This document shows, piece after piece, positions 38,136-47,633 of a DNA stretch of 64,000 nt. The translations under genes and the position numbers were made by a program. The stretch is from positions 889,179-953,178 of the forward strand of contig NZ_KI912155.1 in assembly GCF_000517125.1 (NCBI RefSeq). The letters are read 5' to 3'. The first letter of the stretch is position 1. Each line of letters opens with the position of its first letter. The DNA is from Arthrobacter sp. MA-N2. Lineage in GTDB: Bacteria > Actinomycetota > Actinomycetes > Actinomycetales > Micrococcaceae. The notes beneath the pieces were generated by a model. That model had not been told where the DNA came from, made no database searches, and worked only from the letters and a program-made list of their open reading frames with translations.

Positions 38136-40436
38136 ATGGTGACTCGTAGGAACCCTCTATTCGACACTGCCACCACTCTTGGAAAGATCCTCGGATTCCT
38201 CGGTGTGAGTGCGATTTGTGGTGTCCTGGTGGCGGGCTTGCTCGTCCCGGCGGCCGCCGTTTCGGGCAGTGCGGCGAGTGGATCCATCCAGTTCTTCGAC
38301 ACGCTTCCGGCGGAGCTTCAGGTGAACCCGCCCAGCCAGGCGACGACTATCCTGGCCGCGGACGGCAGCCAGATAGCCTCCATCTACTCCGAGAACCGCA
38401 CGCGGGTCTCGCTCGACCAGATGAGCCCGTTCATCAAGGATGCGATCGTCGCGGTCGAGGACAGCCGCTTTTATGAGCACGGTGGCGTCGACGCCACAGG
38501 CATCATGCGTGCCATCGTCAGCACGGCGCGCGGCCAGAAACAGGGTGCTTCCACCATCACCCAGCAGTACGTCAACAACGTCATCAATGAGTCTCTCGTA
38601 TCCCAGGACAAAGCCGCGGACGTGAAGCTCAACGGCGTCAACAAGGGCGTCGGTGACAAGCTCCGGGAAATGAAGCTGGCCATCGCCTTGGAGAAGAAGT
38701 TCTCCAAGCAGCAGATACTTGAGGGCTACCTCAACATCGTCTTCTTCAACAAGGACGCGTACGGCATCGAGGCCGCCTCGAAGCTCTTCTTCAGCGTCAG
38801 TGCCAAGGATCTCACCTTGCCGCAGGCCGCCTTGCTGGCCGGCGTCGTCAACAGCCCGTCGTACTACGACCCCATTGCGAACCCGGACCACGCCAAACAG
38901 CGCCGCGACCTGGTGCTCGGCCTCATGCTGGACCAGGGCAAGATCAAGAAGGCGGACTACGACGCCGCCATCGCGACGCCGGTCACCACCAAGGTCACGC
39001 GACCTCGCCAAGGTTGTGCGTACGCGGCTACGGCACCGTATTTCTGCGACTACGTGTTGCATTTGCTCTACAACAACCCTGCCTACGGCGCCACCCAGGA
39101 CGAACGCGTCAATCGCATCTCCCGCGGCGGCCTCACGATTCAGACCACGCTTGATTCCAAGGCCCAAAGCGTTGCCCAAGCCCAGGTCGATGCCACCACC
39201 GGCGACAACCCGGACAAGTGGGGGTCCACCATCGTCTCGGTCCAGCCAGGCAGTGGAAAGATCGTTTCCATGGCCCAGAACACGGTGTGGCTACCCGCGG
39301 CGGGGAAGTTCGATCAGACGCAGAACTTCAATGTGGATGTGGTCGACGGACAGGGCAACGACCTTAACGGTTTGGGCGGGTTCCAGCCTGGCTCCACCAT
39401 GAAGCCCTTCACCTTTGCCGAATGGCTTAATGAAGGCAAGTCGATGAACACCACCATCAACGCCGCCGTCCGGACATATAGGCCCGGGTTCCCTTGGCGG
39501 AACACGTGTCCTACTCCCACTAACGGCTTCTATGACAGTTCGGTACCCGGTAGCTTTGACCTCCAGAACTCGGACCAAGGCTACTACCGCCCCATGACGG
39601 TCCTGTATGGCCTGATGAACTCCATCAACACTGCAACATTTGCCTCTGCCTCTCAACTGGATCTCTGTGGTATCCAGAAGATCGTCGACGCCGTCGGCAT
39701 CCACGGCGGAACCCCTGCCCGCGACCAGTCCGGGGCGATCACAGATCCCAATCCGAAGGTTCCCATGACTACGCTGGGCAACCTGATCGGTTCAACCCAG
39801 ACCGCCCCCTTGACCATGGCGAGCGCCATGGCCACGTTCTCCAACAACGGCAAGTACTGTGAGCCAATCGCCATTACTTCCGTGACGGACCAGACGGGTG
39901 CCAAGCTGCCTGCCCAGTCCCCCAATTGCCGTGACGCCGTGACGCCGGAAGTTGCCCACGGTGTCGCCTACGCGATGCAAGAGGTTCTCAACCAGGGTTC
40001 CGGTTCGCTCATCCGTCCTCGGATCTCCACGAAGACCAATTTCCCCATCGCCGCAAAGACCGGAACCAATGACAGCAACGGCTCCACCTGGGTGGTTGGC
40101 TACACTTCGGGCCTTGCAACAGCAAGTTGGTTCGGCGATCCCTTGGGTGGCCAAACCCGTTTTGGTCGCAATATCACCGTCAACGGTAAGTTCTATACGG
40201 GCATCGACGGTTACATGATCGCCGGACCGCAGTTCTCCAACTACATGTCCCAGATTGCCCCTGCTTACGGAACCAACCCGTTCCCGGCCCCGCCGTCGAA
40301 CCTGCTTGATCCGCCGGGCTACCGGACGTCAACTCCGAGCAACAACAATTCCCAGAGCACGCAGCCGAACACCCAGCCCAGCAGCAACGGGAACGGCAAT
40401 GGAAATGGAAATGGCAACGGAAACAAAAATGGCTAA
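38136..40436 (+). CDS. Bifunctional penicillin-binding protein (PonA type)
   Basis: 766 residues. N-terminal membrane anchor (ILGFLGVSAICGVLVAGLLV), GT51 glycosyltransferase with VAVEDSRFYEHGGVD (about 115), QGASTITQQYVNN and KKFSKQQILEGYLN, then a transpeptidase with SxxK in GFQPGSTMKPFT, SxN in MNSINTATF and KTG in AAKTGTND. Builds and cross-links peptidoglycan at the outer membrane face. The C-terminus is an Asn/Gly repeat tail. GGAG is 3 bp before this ATG; the GTG next to it is an equal candidate. Confidence 0.93.
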   Translation: MVTRRNPLFDTATTLGKILGFLGVSAICGVLVAGLLVPAAAVSGSAASGSIQFFDTLPAELQVNPPSQATTILAADGSQIASIYSENRTRVSLDQMSPFIKDAIVAVEDSRFYEHGGVDATGIMRAIVSTARGQKQGASTITQQYVNNVINESLVSQDKAADVKLNGVNKGVGDKLREMKLAIALEKKFSKQQILEGYLNIVFFNKDAYGIEAASKLFFSVSAKDLTLPQAALLAGVVNSPSYYDPIANPDHAKQRRDLVLGLMLDQGKIKKADYDAAIATPVTTKVTRPRQGCAYAATAPYFCDYVLHLLYNNPAYGATQDERVNRISRGGLTIQTTLDSKAQSVAQAQVDATTGDNPDKWGSTIVSVQPGSGKIVSMAQNTVWLPAAGKFDQTQNFNVDVVDGQGNDLNGLGGFQPGSTMKPFTFAEWLNEGKSMNTTINAAVRTYRPGFPWRNTCPTPTNGFYDSSVPGSFDLQNSDQGYYRPMTVLYGLMNSINTATFASASQLDLCGIQKIVDAVGIHGGTPARDQSGAITDPNPKVPMTTLGNLIGSTQTAPLTMASAMATFSNNGKYCEPIAITSVTDQTGAKLPAQSPNCRDAVTPEVAHGVAYAMQEVLNQGSGSLIRPRISTKTNFPIAAKTGTNDSNGSTWVVGYTSGLATASWFGDPLGGQTRFGRNITVNGKFYTGIDGYMIAGPQFSNYMSQIAPAYGTNPFPAPPSNLLDPPGYRTSTPSNNNSQSTQPNTQPSSNGNGNGNGNGNGNKNG

Positions 40437-41391
40437 CGGCTCCAAGCCCACGATTGAATCGCTCGCAAGCCGCGTCCGAAGCATCGGACGCGGCTTTGCC
40501 GTCGCTGCGGGTGCGGGCGCAACCGCCGGCGTCGCGGGCTTCGCTTACGGGCTCTGGGAAAAGAACCAATTCGTGCTCCGGGAAGAAACCGTTCCCATCC
40601 TGCCCGAAGGCTCGGCTCCGCTCCGGGTGCTGCACTTGAGCGATATCCATTTCGTCCCGAGCCAACGAAAGAAAGCGGAGTGGCTGCGTTCGCTCGCGGC
40701 CCTCCAACCAGACCTCGTGGTGAACACGGGTGACAATCTCAGCCACCCACATGCTGTGGTTCCTCTGCTGGATGCGCTGCGGCCTCTGTTGAAGTTCCCG
40801 GGCGTCTTCGTACCGGGCTCCAATGACTACTACGCCCCGCGGTTCAAGAACCCCGCCGCCTATCTCCGCGGCCCATCGCGGGTCAAAAGCAATCCCCATG
40901 AGCTCGATTGGCCGCGCCTCCGTTCAGGTTTCGGGATGTCCGGCTGGATCGACCTCACCAACAGGCACCAGTCCCTGCCGATCAACGGGATCCGCTTCGA
41001 CTTCTCCGGGGTGGATGACCCCCACCTGAATCGGGAGCGCTACTCTGGCTGGCCCCGCGGCACGGCCGGACAGGACTCCCGCCCTCATCTGCGCGTGGCC
41101 GTGATCCATGCCCCCTATCAACGGGTCTTGGACCATTTCACGAACGACTCCGCAGACCTCATCCTGGCCGGACACACCCACGGCGGCCAGATCTGTATCC
41201 CCGGCTACGGCGCCCTGGTGGCCAATTGCGATCTCCCCACGTGGCGCGCGAAAGGATTGCACGATTGGGAAAACAACGGACGCACGACGCCGGTCAACGT
41301 CTCCGGCGGCATCGGCACCTCCCGCTTCGCCCCAGTCCGGATCGCCTGCAAGCCTGAAGCGGTTCTGCTGACGCTGACGGCGCGTCAGTAG
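40429..41391 (+). CDS. Metallophosphoesterase (YkuE/calcineurin-like)
   Basis: 320 residues, one N-terminal hydrophobic segment (about 23-42). Metallophosphoesterase motifs: LHLSDIHF, VVNTGDNLSHP, GSNDYYAP, VIHAPYQ and ILAGHTHGGQI. Such proteins next to penicillin-binding proteins are common in actinobacteria. The ATG overlaps the ponA stop by 8 bp, so expression is coupled. Substrate unknown; an envelope lipid or nucleotide is possible. Confidence 0.9.
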   Translation: MANGSKPTIESLASRVRSIGRGFAVAAGAGATAGVAGFAYGLWEKNQFVLREETVPILPEGSAPLRVLHLSDIHFVPSQRKKAEWLRSLAALQPDLVVNTGDNLSHPHAVVPLLDALRPLLKFPGVFVPGSNDYYAPRFKNPAAYLRGPSRVKSNPHELDWPRLRSGFGMSGWIDLTNRHQSLPINGIRFDFSGVDDPHLNRERYSGWPRGTAGQDSRPHLRVAVIHAPYQRVLDHFTNDSADLILAGHTHGGQICIPGYGALVANCDLPTWRAKGLHDWENNGRTTPVNVSGGIGTSRFAPVRIACKPEAVLLTLTARQ

Positions 41392-41402
41392 CCCGCACCA
41401 CC

Positions 41403-41542
41403 ACTGAGCATGCGCATCCTGTCAAACCAAGGATGGACATAACAAACCCACCCCGCTGAGCATGCCCCTTGTCCAACACCAAGGATGGGCATAACAGCAA
41501 TATGTCCATCCTTGGCTGCCAGGGTTGAGCATGTCCATCAGG
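41403..41542. repeat. Dispersed repeat, family 2, cluster b
   Basis: Contains the hairpin AAGGATGGGCATA...TATGTCCATCCTT, a second partial unit (CCAAGGATGGACATAAC) to its left, and GAGCATGCGC, GAGCATGCCC, GAGCATGTCC edges. Fills most of the 379-bp gap before the ABC exporter. Confidence 0.75.
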
Positions 41543-41689
41543 GGAAGAGGGCCGCGGCGAACCACGTCCAGCAGGAAACGAGGTCCCCATCACTTCTGGT
41601 ACCTCACCCACGACTCCCCTTCTCCCGGCGCCAATACCTCGCATCACGTAGCGCAATGGTGCTGTCAATCCCGTGACGCGATGGCATAG

Positions 41690-41712
41690 GGTAGTTGCTA
41701 CAGGAAACTACC
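41690..41712. promoter_or_regulatory. Inverted repeat before the ABC exporter operon
   Basis: GGTAGTT - 9 bases - AACTACC, 59 bp before the first ABC gene. Size and symmetry suit a dimeric regulator such as MarR or TetR type. No regulator gene lies next to it. Confidence 0.5.
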
Positions 41713-41770
41713 TCCGGGTGTCGTGCCGGGAAGGCGCAGAGCACCGGAGCACAGCTGTTGAGAAGCGGGC

Positions 41771-43600
41771 ATGGCCAAACAGACTTCATTTTTCACCTCC
41801 ATCAAACGTCTCTATCCGCACGTGAAACCGATCCTCCCCCGGCTTTTCATGGGGCTGCTCAGCGCATTGCTGGCCAGCATCATGGCGCTTGCCATCCCGC
41901 AAGTGCTGCGGGTCCTGATCAACGGCTCCCTCCACCCCGGCGGCCCCAGCAACGCTGTCTGGATTGCCGCCGCGGTGGTTCTGGCACTCGGTATCGCAGA
42001 AGCCGGGCTAGTGGCTCTGCGGCGCCAGTTCGTCATCAATCCCGCAACCACCGTGGAATCCAGGATGCGGGTGTCCCTCTACGGCCACCTGCAGGACCTC
42101 ACAGTTTCCTTCCACGACCACTGGGGCTCAGGGCAATTGCTGTCCCGCGCGATGACCGACTTGAACTTCCTGCGGCGTTGGATGGCCTTCGGCGCGATCA
42201 TGCTGGTGGTGACCACGCTGACCGTGGTGATTGGCGTCGTCGTGATGTTCGCGATGAGCTGGCAACTGGCTTTGATCTTCCTGGCAGCCGCTGTGCCCAT
42301 CATGGTCTATTCGTTCCGCTTCCGCCGCCGCTTCAGCTTGGTCACCCGCCTCAGCCAGGACCAGGCCGGCGACCTCGCCACCACTGTTGAGGAGTCCGTT
42401 CACGGCATCCGCGTGCTCAGGGCGTTCGGTCGCAGTCGCGAGGCACTGGAGAACTTCAACGAGCAGGCCGAAGAGCTGAGGCAGACCGAGATCGCCAAGG
42501 CCAAGCACCAAGCCACCTTCACGCTCGTGGTGACCCTCCTGCCCGAGCTGGCACTCGGCGTCGGGCTCGTAGCGGGCGTCCTGCTTGTCTCCGCAGGCGA
42601 ACTCAGCATCGGTTCCCTCGTTGCGTTCTTTGGCACCGCGGCGGTGGTGGCCGCACCGGTGGAATTCTCGGGCACGCTCCTTGCCATGGCTTTGACCGCC
42701 AAGACGGCCCTCGACCGCCACTTCGAGGTCATGGACACGCCCAACACGATCACCAGCCCGGCGAACCCCAGAACACCCAAGAAACTGCTTGGGGCCTTGA
42801 GCTTCAAAGGCGCCGCTTTCGGTTTCGACGACGGCGCCCGGCTCCTGCACGACATCACCTTGGATATCCGGCCGGGCGAAACCATGGCCCTCGTGGGCAT
42901 TACCGGCAGCGGAAAGAGCGCCCTCCTCCAGCTGGTCCCCCGGCTCTATGACGTGAGCGAAGGATCCGTGAGCATCGACGGCGTGGATATTCGGGATTTC
43001 AGCGTAGAGCAACTGCGGACGGTGGTCGCCGTCGCCTTCGAGGACACCACCCTGTTCTCGAGCTCGGTCCGGGACAACGTGCTGCTTGGCGCGCCCGATA
43101 CTTCCGAGGAGGCACTCGAAGAAGCGCTCGACGTCGCGCAGGCGCACTTCGCGTATTCGCTGCCCGACGGCGTCGAGACCCTTATCGGAGAAGAAGGTCT
43201 CAGCCTTTCCGGAGGCCAGCGGCAGCGGATCGCCCTCGCCCGCGCCATCGCAGCCAAGCCCAAGGTCCTCGTGCTGGATGATCCGCTCTCGGCCCTGGAC
43301 GTGAACACAGAAGAACTCGTCGAGACCCGTCTCCGCGAGGTCCTCCGGGACACCACTACGCTGATCGTGGCGCACCGGCCCTCGACTGTTGCCCTGGCCG
43401 ACAGGGTGGCGCTGCTCGAAAAAGGAAGCATCACCGCCGTCGGGACCCATACTGAGCTCTTGGCCAACAACGCGCACTACCGCTACGTGATCGCGAGCCT
43501 CGATGCGGGTCCGAAGGATCTCGACCTCGAACTCGACGAACTCGAGCACGAGCTCGATGCGGAACAGCACATGAACCAAGCCGGGGAAGGCCGCCGATGA
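41771..43600 (+). CDS. ABC exporter half-transporter 1 (degenerate Walker B)
   Basis: 609 residues, six membrane helices then an ATPase domain. Walker [12 protein letters not shown] (about 377), signature [14 protein letters not shown], Walker [13 protein letters not shown]. The catalytic Glu after the Walker B Asp is replaced by Asp, as in the degenerate half of heterodimeric exporters (TM287/288 type). The last 25 residues are very acidic ([14 protein letters not shown]). The stop overlaps the next gene by ATGA. Confidence 0.92.
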   Translation: MAKQTSFFTSIKRLYPHVKPILPRLFMGLLSALLASIMALAIPQVLRVLINGSLHPGGPSNAVWIAAAVVLALGIAEAGLVALRRQFVINPATTVESRMRVSLYGHLQDLTVSFHDHWGSGQLLSRAMTDLNFLRRWMAFGAIMLVVTTLTVVIGVVVMFAMSWQLALIFLAAAVPIMVYSFRFRRRFSLVTRLSQDQAGDLATTVEESVHGIRVLRAFGRSREALENFNEQAEELRQTEIAKAKHQATFTLVVTLLPELALGVGLVAGVLLVSAGELSIGSLVAFFGTAAVVAAPVEFSGTLLAMALTAKTALDRHFEVMDTPNTITSPANPRTPKKLLGALSFKGAAFGFDDGARLLHDITLDIRPGETMALVGITGSGKSALLQLVPRLYDVSEGSVSIDGVDIRDFSVEQLRTVVAVAFEDTTLFSSSVRDNVLLGAPDTSEEALEEALDVAQAHFAYSLPDGVETLIGEEGLSLSGGQRQRIALARAIAAKPKVLVLDDPLSALDVNTEELVETRLREVLRDTTTLIVAHRPSTVALADRVALLEKGSITAVGTHTELLANNAHYRYVIASLDAGPKDLDLELDELEHELDAEQHMNQAGEGRR

Positions 43601-45414
43601 GCACGTTCGGAACCGCCAATGAAGACAACGCCCACCTGAGCCGTAGCGACAGCAAAGCAGTACGACGGCGGTCGGTTGCCTTGCTGGGATCGCTCATCCG
43701 CCCGGTACGGTTGCGGTTCTGGCTCACGCTGGGGATGGTGGTGCTCTCGCAGGCCACTCGGGTGGCCGGGCCGGCGATCATTGCTTTCGGCATCGACCAC
43801 GCCCTGCCATCGCTGCTCGCAGGAAACAACATGCCGCTGGTCCTGGCCGGCGCCCTGTATCTGGCGGCGGCCATCGCAACGGCGGTGTTGACGGCCCTCT
43901 ACGTCACCTCGACGGCGAAGCTGAGTCAATCGATGCTACTTGACTTGCGGCTAAGGGTCTTCCGACACACCCAGCGGCTCAGCCTGGAGTTCCACGAGAG
44001 GTACACTTCAGGCCGGATCATAGCCCGCCAGACCTCGGACCTCGAAGCGTTGCGCGAACTCCTCGATTCCGGCGTCAGTTCCTTGGCCTCGGGGATCCTG
44101 TTCATGCTCTTCACGGCATGTACCGTCTTTGCCCTCGACTGGCGCAGCGGACTCATCATGCTCGCCACAGGCGTACCCGCATACTTTCTGGCCCGCTGGT
44201 ACCAGAAGCATTCACAGATCGCTTTCCGCGAGTCCCGTGTGGTTTCCGCCCGACTGATTGTGCACTTCGTGGAGACCATGACCGGCATCCGGGCCATCAA
44301 GGCATTCCGGAAGGAACCGGAGAACGCCCGGCGCTACGCCGAACTGTCCGAGGACTACCGCAAGGTCACGGTTCGCTCCATCAACTTGAACGGCATCTTC
44401 CAACCGGGCCTGGTCCTGGTCGGCAATGTGTGCGTGGCCGTGGTCCTGCTGTTCGGCGGCTTCCGGGTGCTCTCCGGAGACCTGGCAGTAGGCGTGCTCT
44501 TGGCGCTGATCCTTTCCACCAAACGCTTCTTCCAGCCTGTGGACCAGATGGCCATGTTCTACAACTCCTTCCAGAGCGCCCAAGCCGCGCTGGAGAAGGT
44601 GTCCGGCCTGCTCGAAGAGGTTCCTACCGTCCGGCCTCCCAAGAACCCGGTCCCCCTGCCTCGTGCCCGTGGCGAAATCGACTTCCGCGGCGTGGAGTTC
44701 GGCTACGGCAACGGCAAGGTAGTGGTCCCCGAGCTGAATCTGCACATTCCCGCAGGGCAGACCATAGCGCTCGTCGGACAGACCGGCGCCGGCAAATCGA
44801 CCTTCGCCAAGCTGATCGCCCGCTTCTACGACGTCACCGCAGGGTCTTTGACACTCGACGGGGTCGATCTCCGGGACCTCTCGACGGCGGACCTGCGCCG
44901 CGCCGTCGTCATGGTCACCCAGGAAGCCTTCCTCTTTAGTGGCTCGGTGGCGGACAACATCGCGCTGGGACGGCCTGAGGCTACCCGCGCGGAGATTGAA
45001 GAAGCTGCCCGAGCGGTAGGGGCACATGAATTCATCTCCGGGTTGCCTGACGGCTACGACACGGACGTTAACAAGCGCGGCGGACGCGTCTCCGCCGGAC
45101 AACGGCAGTTGATCGGCTTCGCCCGGGCGTTCATTGCCGCCCCGGCAGTGCTCATCCTGGACGAAGCCACATCATCCCTTGATATCCCTTCCGAACGGCT
45201 GGTTCAGGCTGGCCTCAGCAAGCTGTTGTCTGGCACGGATTCCGAACGCACGGCCATCATTATCGCCCACCGGCTCTCGACGGTAGAGACAGCTGACCGG
45301 GTCCTCGTGGTACACGAGGGACGCATCGTGGAAGACGGCTCGCCTGCCGAGCTCATCGTCGGCGGAGGGCGCTTCGCCCGTTTGCACGGTGCCTGGAAGG
45401 ACTCGCTGGTCTGA
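43597..45414 (+). CDS. ABC exporter half-transporter 2 (catalytic half)
   Basis: 605 residues, same domain order. Walker [14 protein letters not shown] (about 395), signature [15 protein letters not shown], canonical Walker [13 protein letters not shown] with catalytic Glu, and H-loop IIAHRLSTV. Forms a heterodimer with the preceding protein; likely a multidrug or lipid/peptide exporter in the cytoplasmic membrane. Substrate unknown. Confidence 0.93.
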   Translation: MSTFGTANEDNAHLSRSDSKAVRRRSVALLGSLIRPVRLRFWLTLGMVVLSQATRVAGPAIIAFGIDHALPSLLAGNNMPLVLAGALYLAAAIATAVLTALYVTSTAKLSQSMLLDLRLRVFRHTQRLSLEFHERYTSGRIIARQTSDLEALRELLDSGVSSLASGILFMLFTACTVFALDWRSGLIMLATGVPAYFLARWYQKHSQIAFRESRVVSARLIVHFVETMTGIRAIKAFRKEPENARRYAELSEDYRKVTVRSINLNGIFQPGLVLVGNVCVAVVLLFGGFRVLSGDLAVGVLLALILSTKRFFQPVDQMAMFYNSFQSAQAALEKVSGLLEEVPTVRPPKNPVPLPRARGEIDFRGVEFGYGNGKVVVPELNLHIPAGQTIALVGQTGAGKSTFAKLIARFYDVTAGSLTLDGVDLRDLSTADLRRAVVMVTQEAFLFSGSVADNIALGRPEATRAEIEEAARAVGAHEFISGLPDGYDTDVNKRGGRVSAGQRQLIGFARAFIAAPAVLILDEATSSLDIPSERLVQAGLSKLLSGTDSERTAIIIAHRLSTVETADRVLVVHEGRIVEDGSPAELIVGGGRFARLHGAWKDSLV

Positions 45415-45498
45415 GCGCGGTGTTCCATCGGGTGTTCCGTTCGATTTCGCATCCGGGAGGGGATCGGCTATTCTTGAACAGTTGCTTTCGCAGCGGAT

Positions 45499-45575
<77 letters not shown>

Positions 45576-45578
45576 ATT

Positions 45579-45612
45579 GTTAGAAGGGCTTCCACTCGGA
45601 AGACCTTCTAAC
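45579..45612 (+). terminator. Terminator after tRNA-Pro
   Basis: Arms GTTAGAAGG / CCTTCTAAC with a 16-base interior, then TTTATTTA. Confidence 0.85.
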
Positions 45613-45767
45613 TTTATTTAACGAGTTTCTTGGCCAGCCCGGAAATCGCAAAGAACATTCCCTCGACCGGTTTTCCCACCCGCCCGAGATTTAGAGACAA
45701 GTGTTGTTAACAACCCCCTGCAATGGTTCGGGCTATACAACGGACCCGTGGATCAGAGCGCAAAAGA

Positions 45768-45804
45768 AATCCCCGGAGTGTCTATTTCGGACGCCTCGGG
45801 GATT
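45768..45804 (-). terminator. Terminator after the repeat-peptide gene
   Basis: Arms AATCCCCG / CGGGGATT; on the minus strand the hairpin is followed by TTTCTTTTG. It lies 64 bp after the stop of the repeat peptide. The rest of 45613-45767 shows nothing. Confidence 0.7.
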
Positions 45805-45867
45805 CTTCACTTCATTTGAATAATTAGGCGGCTGCCCGAGTCCCCGGACGCCACCCTAGGGTCTCAC

Positions 45868-46128
45868 TTACACTGGGTCTGGCCAATTGCCGATCGCCTG
45901 CGCGACACTCATGGGGTCAGGCCAGTTGCCAATCGCCTGCGAAACAACCATGGGATCCGGCCAGTTGCCGATCGCCTGCGTGAGCCTCATCGGATCGGGC
46001 CAGTTACCAATGCTGAGCACCGTGTTGACGGTGTCTGCCACAGGGGCTGCGGAAACCACGGCTGGCGCCGCGGCGGAGAATGCAAGAGCGCCGGCCAAGG
46101 CGACTGCTGCAGCAATCTTCTTCAACAT
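45868..46128 (-). CDS. Secreted peptide precursor with four IGNWPDP repeats
   Basis: 86 residues. Signal peptide MLKKIAAAVALAGALAFSAA with a likely cleavage near SAA (about 28), a short spacer (PVADTVNTVLS), then four units of IGNWPDPM every 13 residues, joined by RLTQA, VVSQA and SVAQA; the last ends IGNWPDPV at the stop. TGAGGA ribosome site before the ATG. The layout (conserved core, variable linker) suggests a pro-peptide cut into several copies of one short peptide. Divergent from an HTH-TPR regulator. No family recognised; a structural or antimicrobial role is the alternative. Confidence 0.82.
   Translation of the reverse strand: MLKKIAAAVALAGALAFSAAAPAVVSAAPVADTVNTVLSIGNWPDPMRLTQAIGNWPDPMVVSQAIGNWPDPMSVAQAIGNWPDPV
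45871..46011 (-). repeat. Four coding tandem repeats, 39-bp period
   Basis: Core units of 24 bp at 45871-45894, 45910-45933, 45949-45972 and 45988-46011, each encoding IGNWPDP plus Met or Val. Synonymous codons differ between units (GGC/GGT-type changes, CCA/CCG-type changes), so the peptide sequence, not the DNA, appears conserved. Confidence 0.88.
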
Positions 46129-46182
46129 AATTTTTCCTCAATGCGAGTCGGATTCGTTACGGAAATTACGCGGTCCCTGTTG

Positions 46183-46200
46183 ACATTCATTGTAAAATGT
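46183..46200. promoter_or_regulatory. Candidate operator in the peptide/regulator intergenic region
   Basis: ACATT - 8 bases - AATGT inverted repeat that covers the -10 region of the peptide promoter. A good position for control by the adjacent HTH protein. Inferred only. Confidence 0.4.
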
Positions 46201-46219
46201 TTTCCACAGCGACTGTCAA
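46189..46219 (-). promoter_or_regulatory. Promoter of the repeat-peptide gene
   Basis: On the minus strand TTGACA, 19 bases, TACAAT (or TTTACA at 17 bases), 61 bp before the ATG. The best sigma-70-like promoter in the window. A plus-strand TTGACA at 46180-46185 points to the regulator gene and overlaps it, so the two promoters may interfere. Confidence 0.6.
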
Positions 46220-46266
46220 GGCTTAGGCGAAAAGACAGTGCAAAGACAAGCCTCTAGGAGGAACCT

Positions 46267-47553
46267 GTGGGGAACGGATTCGGAGAAAAGCTCCGTGCCG
46301 AACGGCTCGAACGCGGGCTGACCCAGGCTGAATTAGGTAGGGATCTTTACTCACCCAGCTATATTTCGCTTCTTGAAACCGGGCGCCGGGAGCCTACAGC
46401 CGAGGTCATTGAAGAACTCGCGCGGCGCCTGGAGCTCGCGCCGAAAGCCCTGGAAGCCTGGAGCCAGCCGGTATCCGTCAGTGACGCCGAATACGTGCTT
46501 GCCGGGCTATATGCGCGGCAAGCCTGGGACCTGAGGGACTACCCGCTTGCCGCAAGCCACGCAGCGGCGGCCGCGCAAATCGCGCTTGAGGCAAGAAACA
46601 CCAGCGCCTGGTGGAACATGACCTACATGCAAGCCGAGTGCCTCATGAAACAGGGGCAGCTGAAGGAATGCCAGCAGATCATCCAGCATCTACTGGAACA
46701 TCCCATGGCTACGGAGTCTGCAGGCCTGGGGGTCCGCGCCCGGCAGATGCTTGCCGCGGTCTGCCACGGACAAGGTCAGCTGGCCACCGCCGTCGAGCAC
46801 GCCATGGAAGCCGTGAGGCTTTCCGCGCAACTGCCGAAGGGCTCAACGTTGATTATCGGCGCGCACCGTGCATTGATCGGAGCCCTGGCCGAGAGCGGCA
46901 GGTTGGACGAAGCCTGGGAGTATTGCCAGGCCATGAATAGCCAGATGGACGACCACTCGATGTCGCAGCTCGCGGGCGAGGTTGCCTGGGTGGTCGGAAA
47001 CGTAGCTTTCATGCGGCACGACTATGTGGAAGGCATCAAGCACCACGAGCGAGCCGCCAAGCTGCTCTCCCCCGCCAATGACATAGAGTTATGGGCGCGA
47101 TTCAACAAAGCATCGGCGGCTGTTCGGCTCTCCTCCGGCATCGTCGAACCAGAAACACTCTCCGCCATCGAACGGGCTGAACTCGCCCTATCGATTGTGG
47201 GCGGAAACAAGACGGACCAGTTGGAAGTCGCGTTCATCCGAGCCCGCTGGCTCTACCTGACCGGCGACATCCCTGCCGCGATCACCAAGTTGCGCGAAAT
47301 CCACGCAGACCGCGATGTCCTCGCCCGGCATACCGCGGGTGAAGTCACTTTCCTTCTCGGCAAGGCACTCAAGGCAGCCGGTGAAAACACGGAAGCCTTG
47401 GTCCATCTCGAAGAAGCCCAGCGTGATTTCACTGCTGCGGGCGCGGCAGACCGTGTCCAGCAGGCCTTGGACTCGGTGCTGGAAATCCGGCTGGCGGAAC
47501 GTCGGGCGGCGGCAAACCATGGTGGAAGCGCTCATTCGTCCCGCGCAAGTTAA
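46267..47553 (+). CDS. XRE-HTH/TPR regulator, RRNPP-like
   Basis: 428 residues. N-terminal XRE helix-turn-helix (EKLRAERLERGLTQAELG ... SPSYISLLETGRREPT, about 5-60). The remaining 350 residues are helical repeats of TPR type (e.g. AWWNMTYMQAECLMKQGQLK; MRHDYVEGIKHHERAAKLL; GKALKAAGENTEALVHLEEA). This is the layout of RRNPP sensors, whose TPR domain binds a short imported peptide. GTG start with AGGAGG at 6 bp. Its divergent partner is the repeat peptide. Cytoplasmic. The peptide-sensor role is inferred. Confidence 0.85.
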   Translation: MGNGFGEKLRAERLERGLTQAELGRDLYSPSYISLLETGRREPTAEVIEELARRLELAPKALEAWSQPVSVSDAEYVLAGLYARQAWDLRDYPLAASHAAAAAQIALEARNTSAWWNMTYMQAECLMKQGQLKECQQIIQHLLEHPMATESAGLGVRARQMLAAVCHGQGQLATAVEHAMEAVRLSAQLPKGSTLIIGAHRALIGALAESGRLDEAWEYCQAMNSQMDDHSMSQLAGEVAWVVGNVAFMRHDYVEGIKHHERAAKLLSPANDIELWARFNKASAAVRLSSGIVEPETLSAIERAELALSIVGGNKTDQLEVAFIRARWLYLTGDIPAAITKLREIHADRDVLARHTAGEVTFLLGKALKAAGENTEALVHLEEAQRDFTAAGAADRVQQALDSVLEIRLAERRAAANHGGSAHSSRAS

Positions 47554-47577
47554 GGACAGTGGCCTGAGCGAACCCGA

Positions 47578-47633
47578 CTAACTCGCATTTGTTGTCGTTT
47601 AGCATCGGCTAAACGACAACAACTGCGAGTTAG
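47578..47633. repeat. Dispersed palindromic repeat, family 1, copy B
   Basis: 56-bp palindrome CTAACTCGCA...TGCGAGTTAG with inner arms GTTGTCGTTTAGC / GCTAAACGACAAC. Lies between the convergent regulator and purC genes and contains the purC stop codon. Confidence 0.88.

Noticed and set aside
45871..46011. Regular 39-bp repeats that could look like a CRISPR array
   Set aside because: The repeats are in frame within a gene with signal peptide and ribosome site, spacers are only 15 bp, and synonymous changes occur between units; no cas genes nearby.
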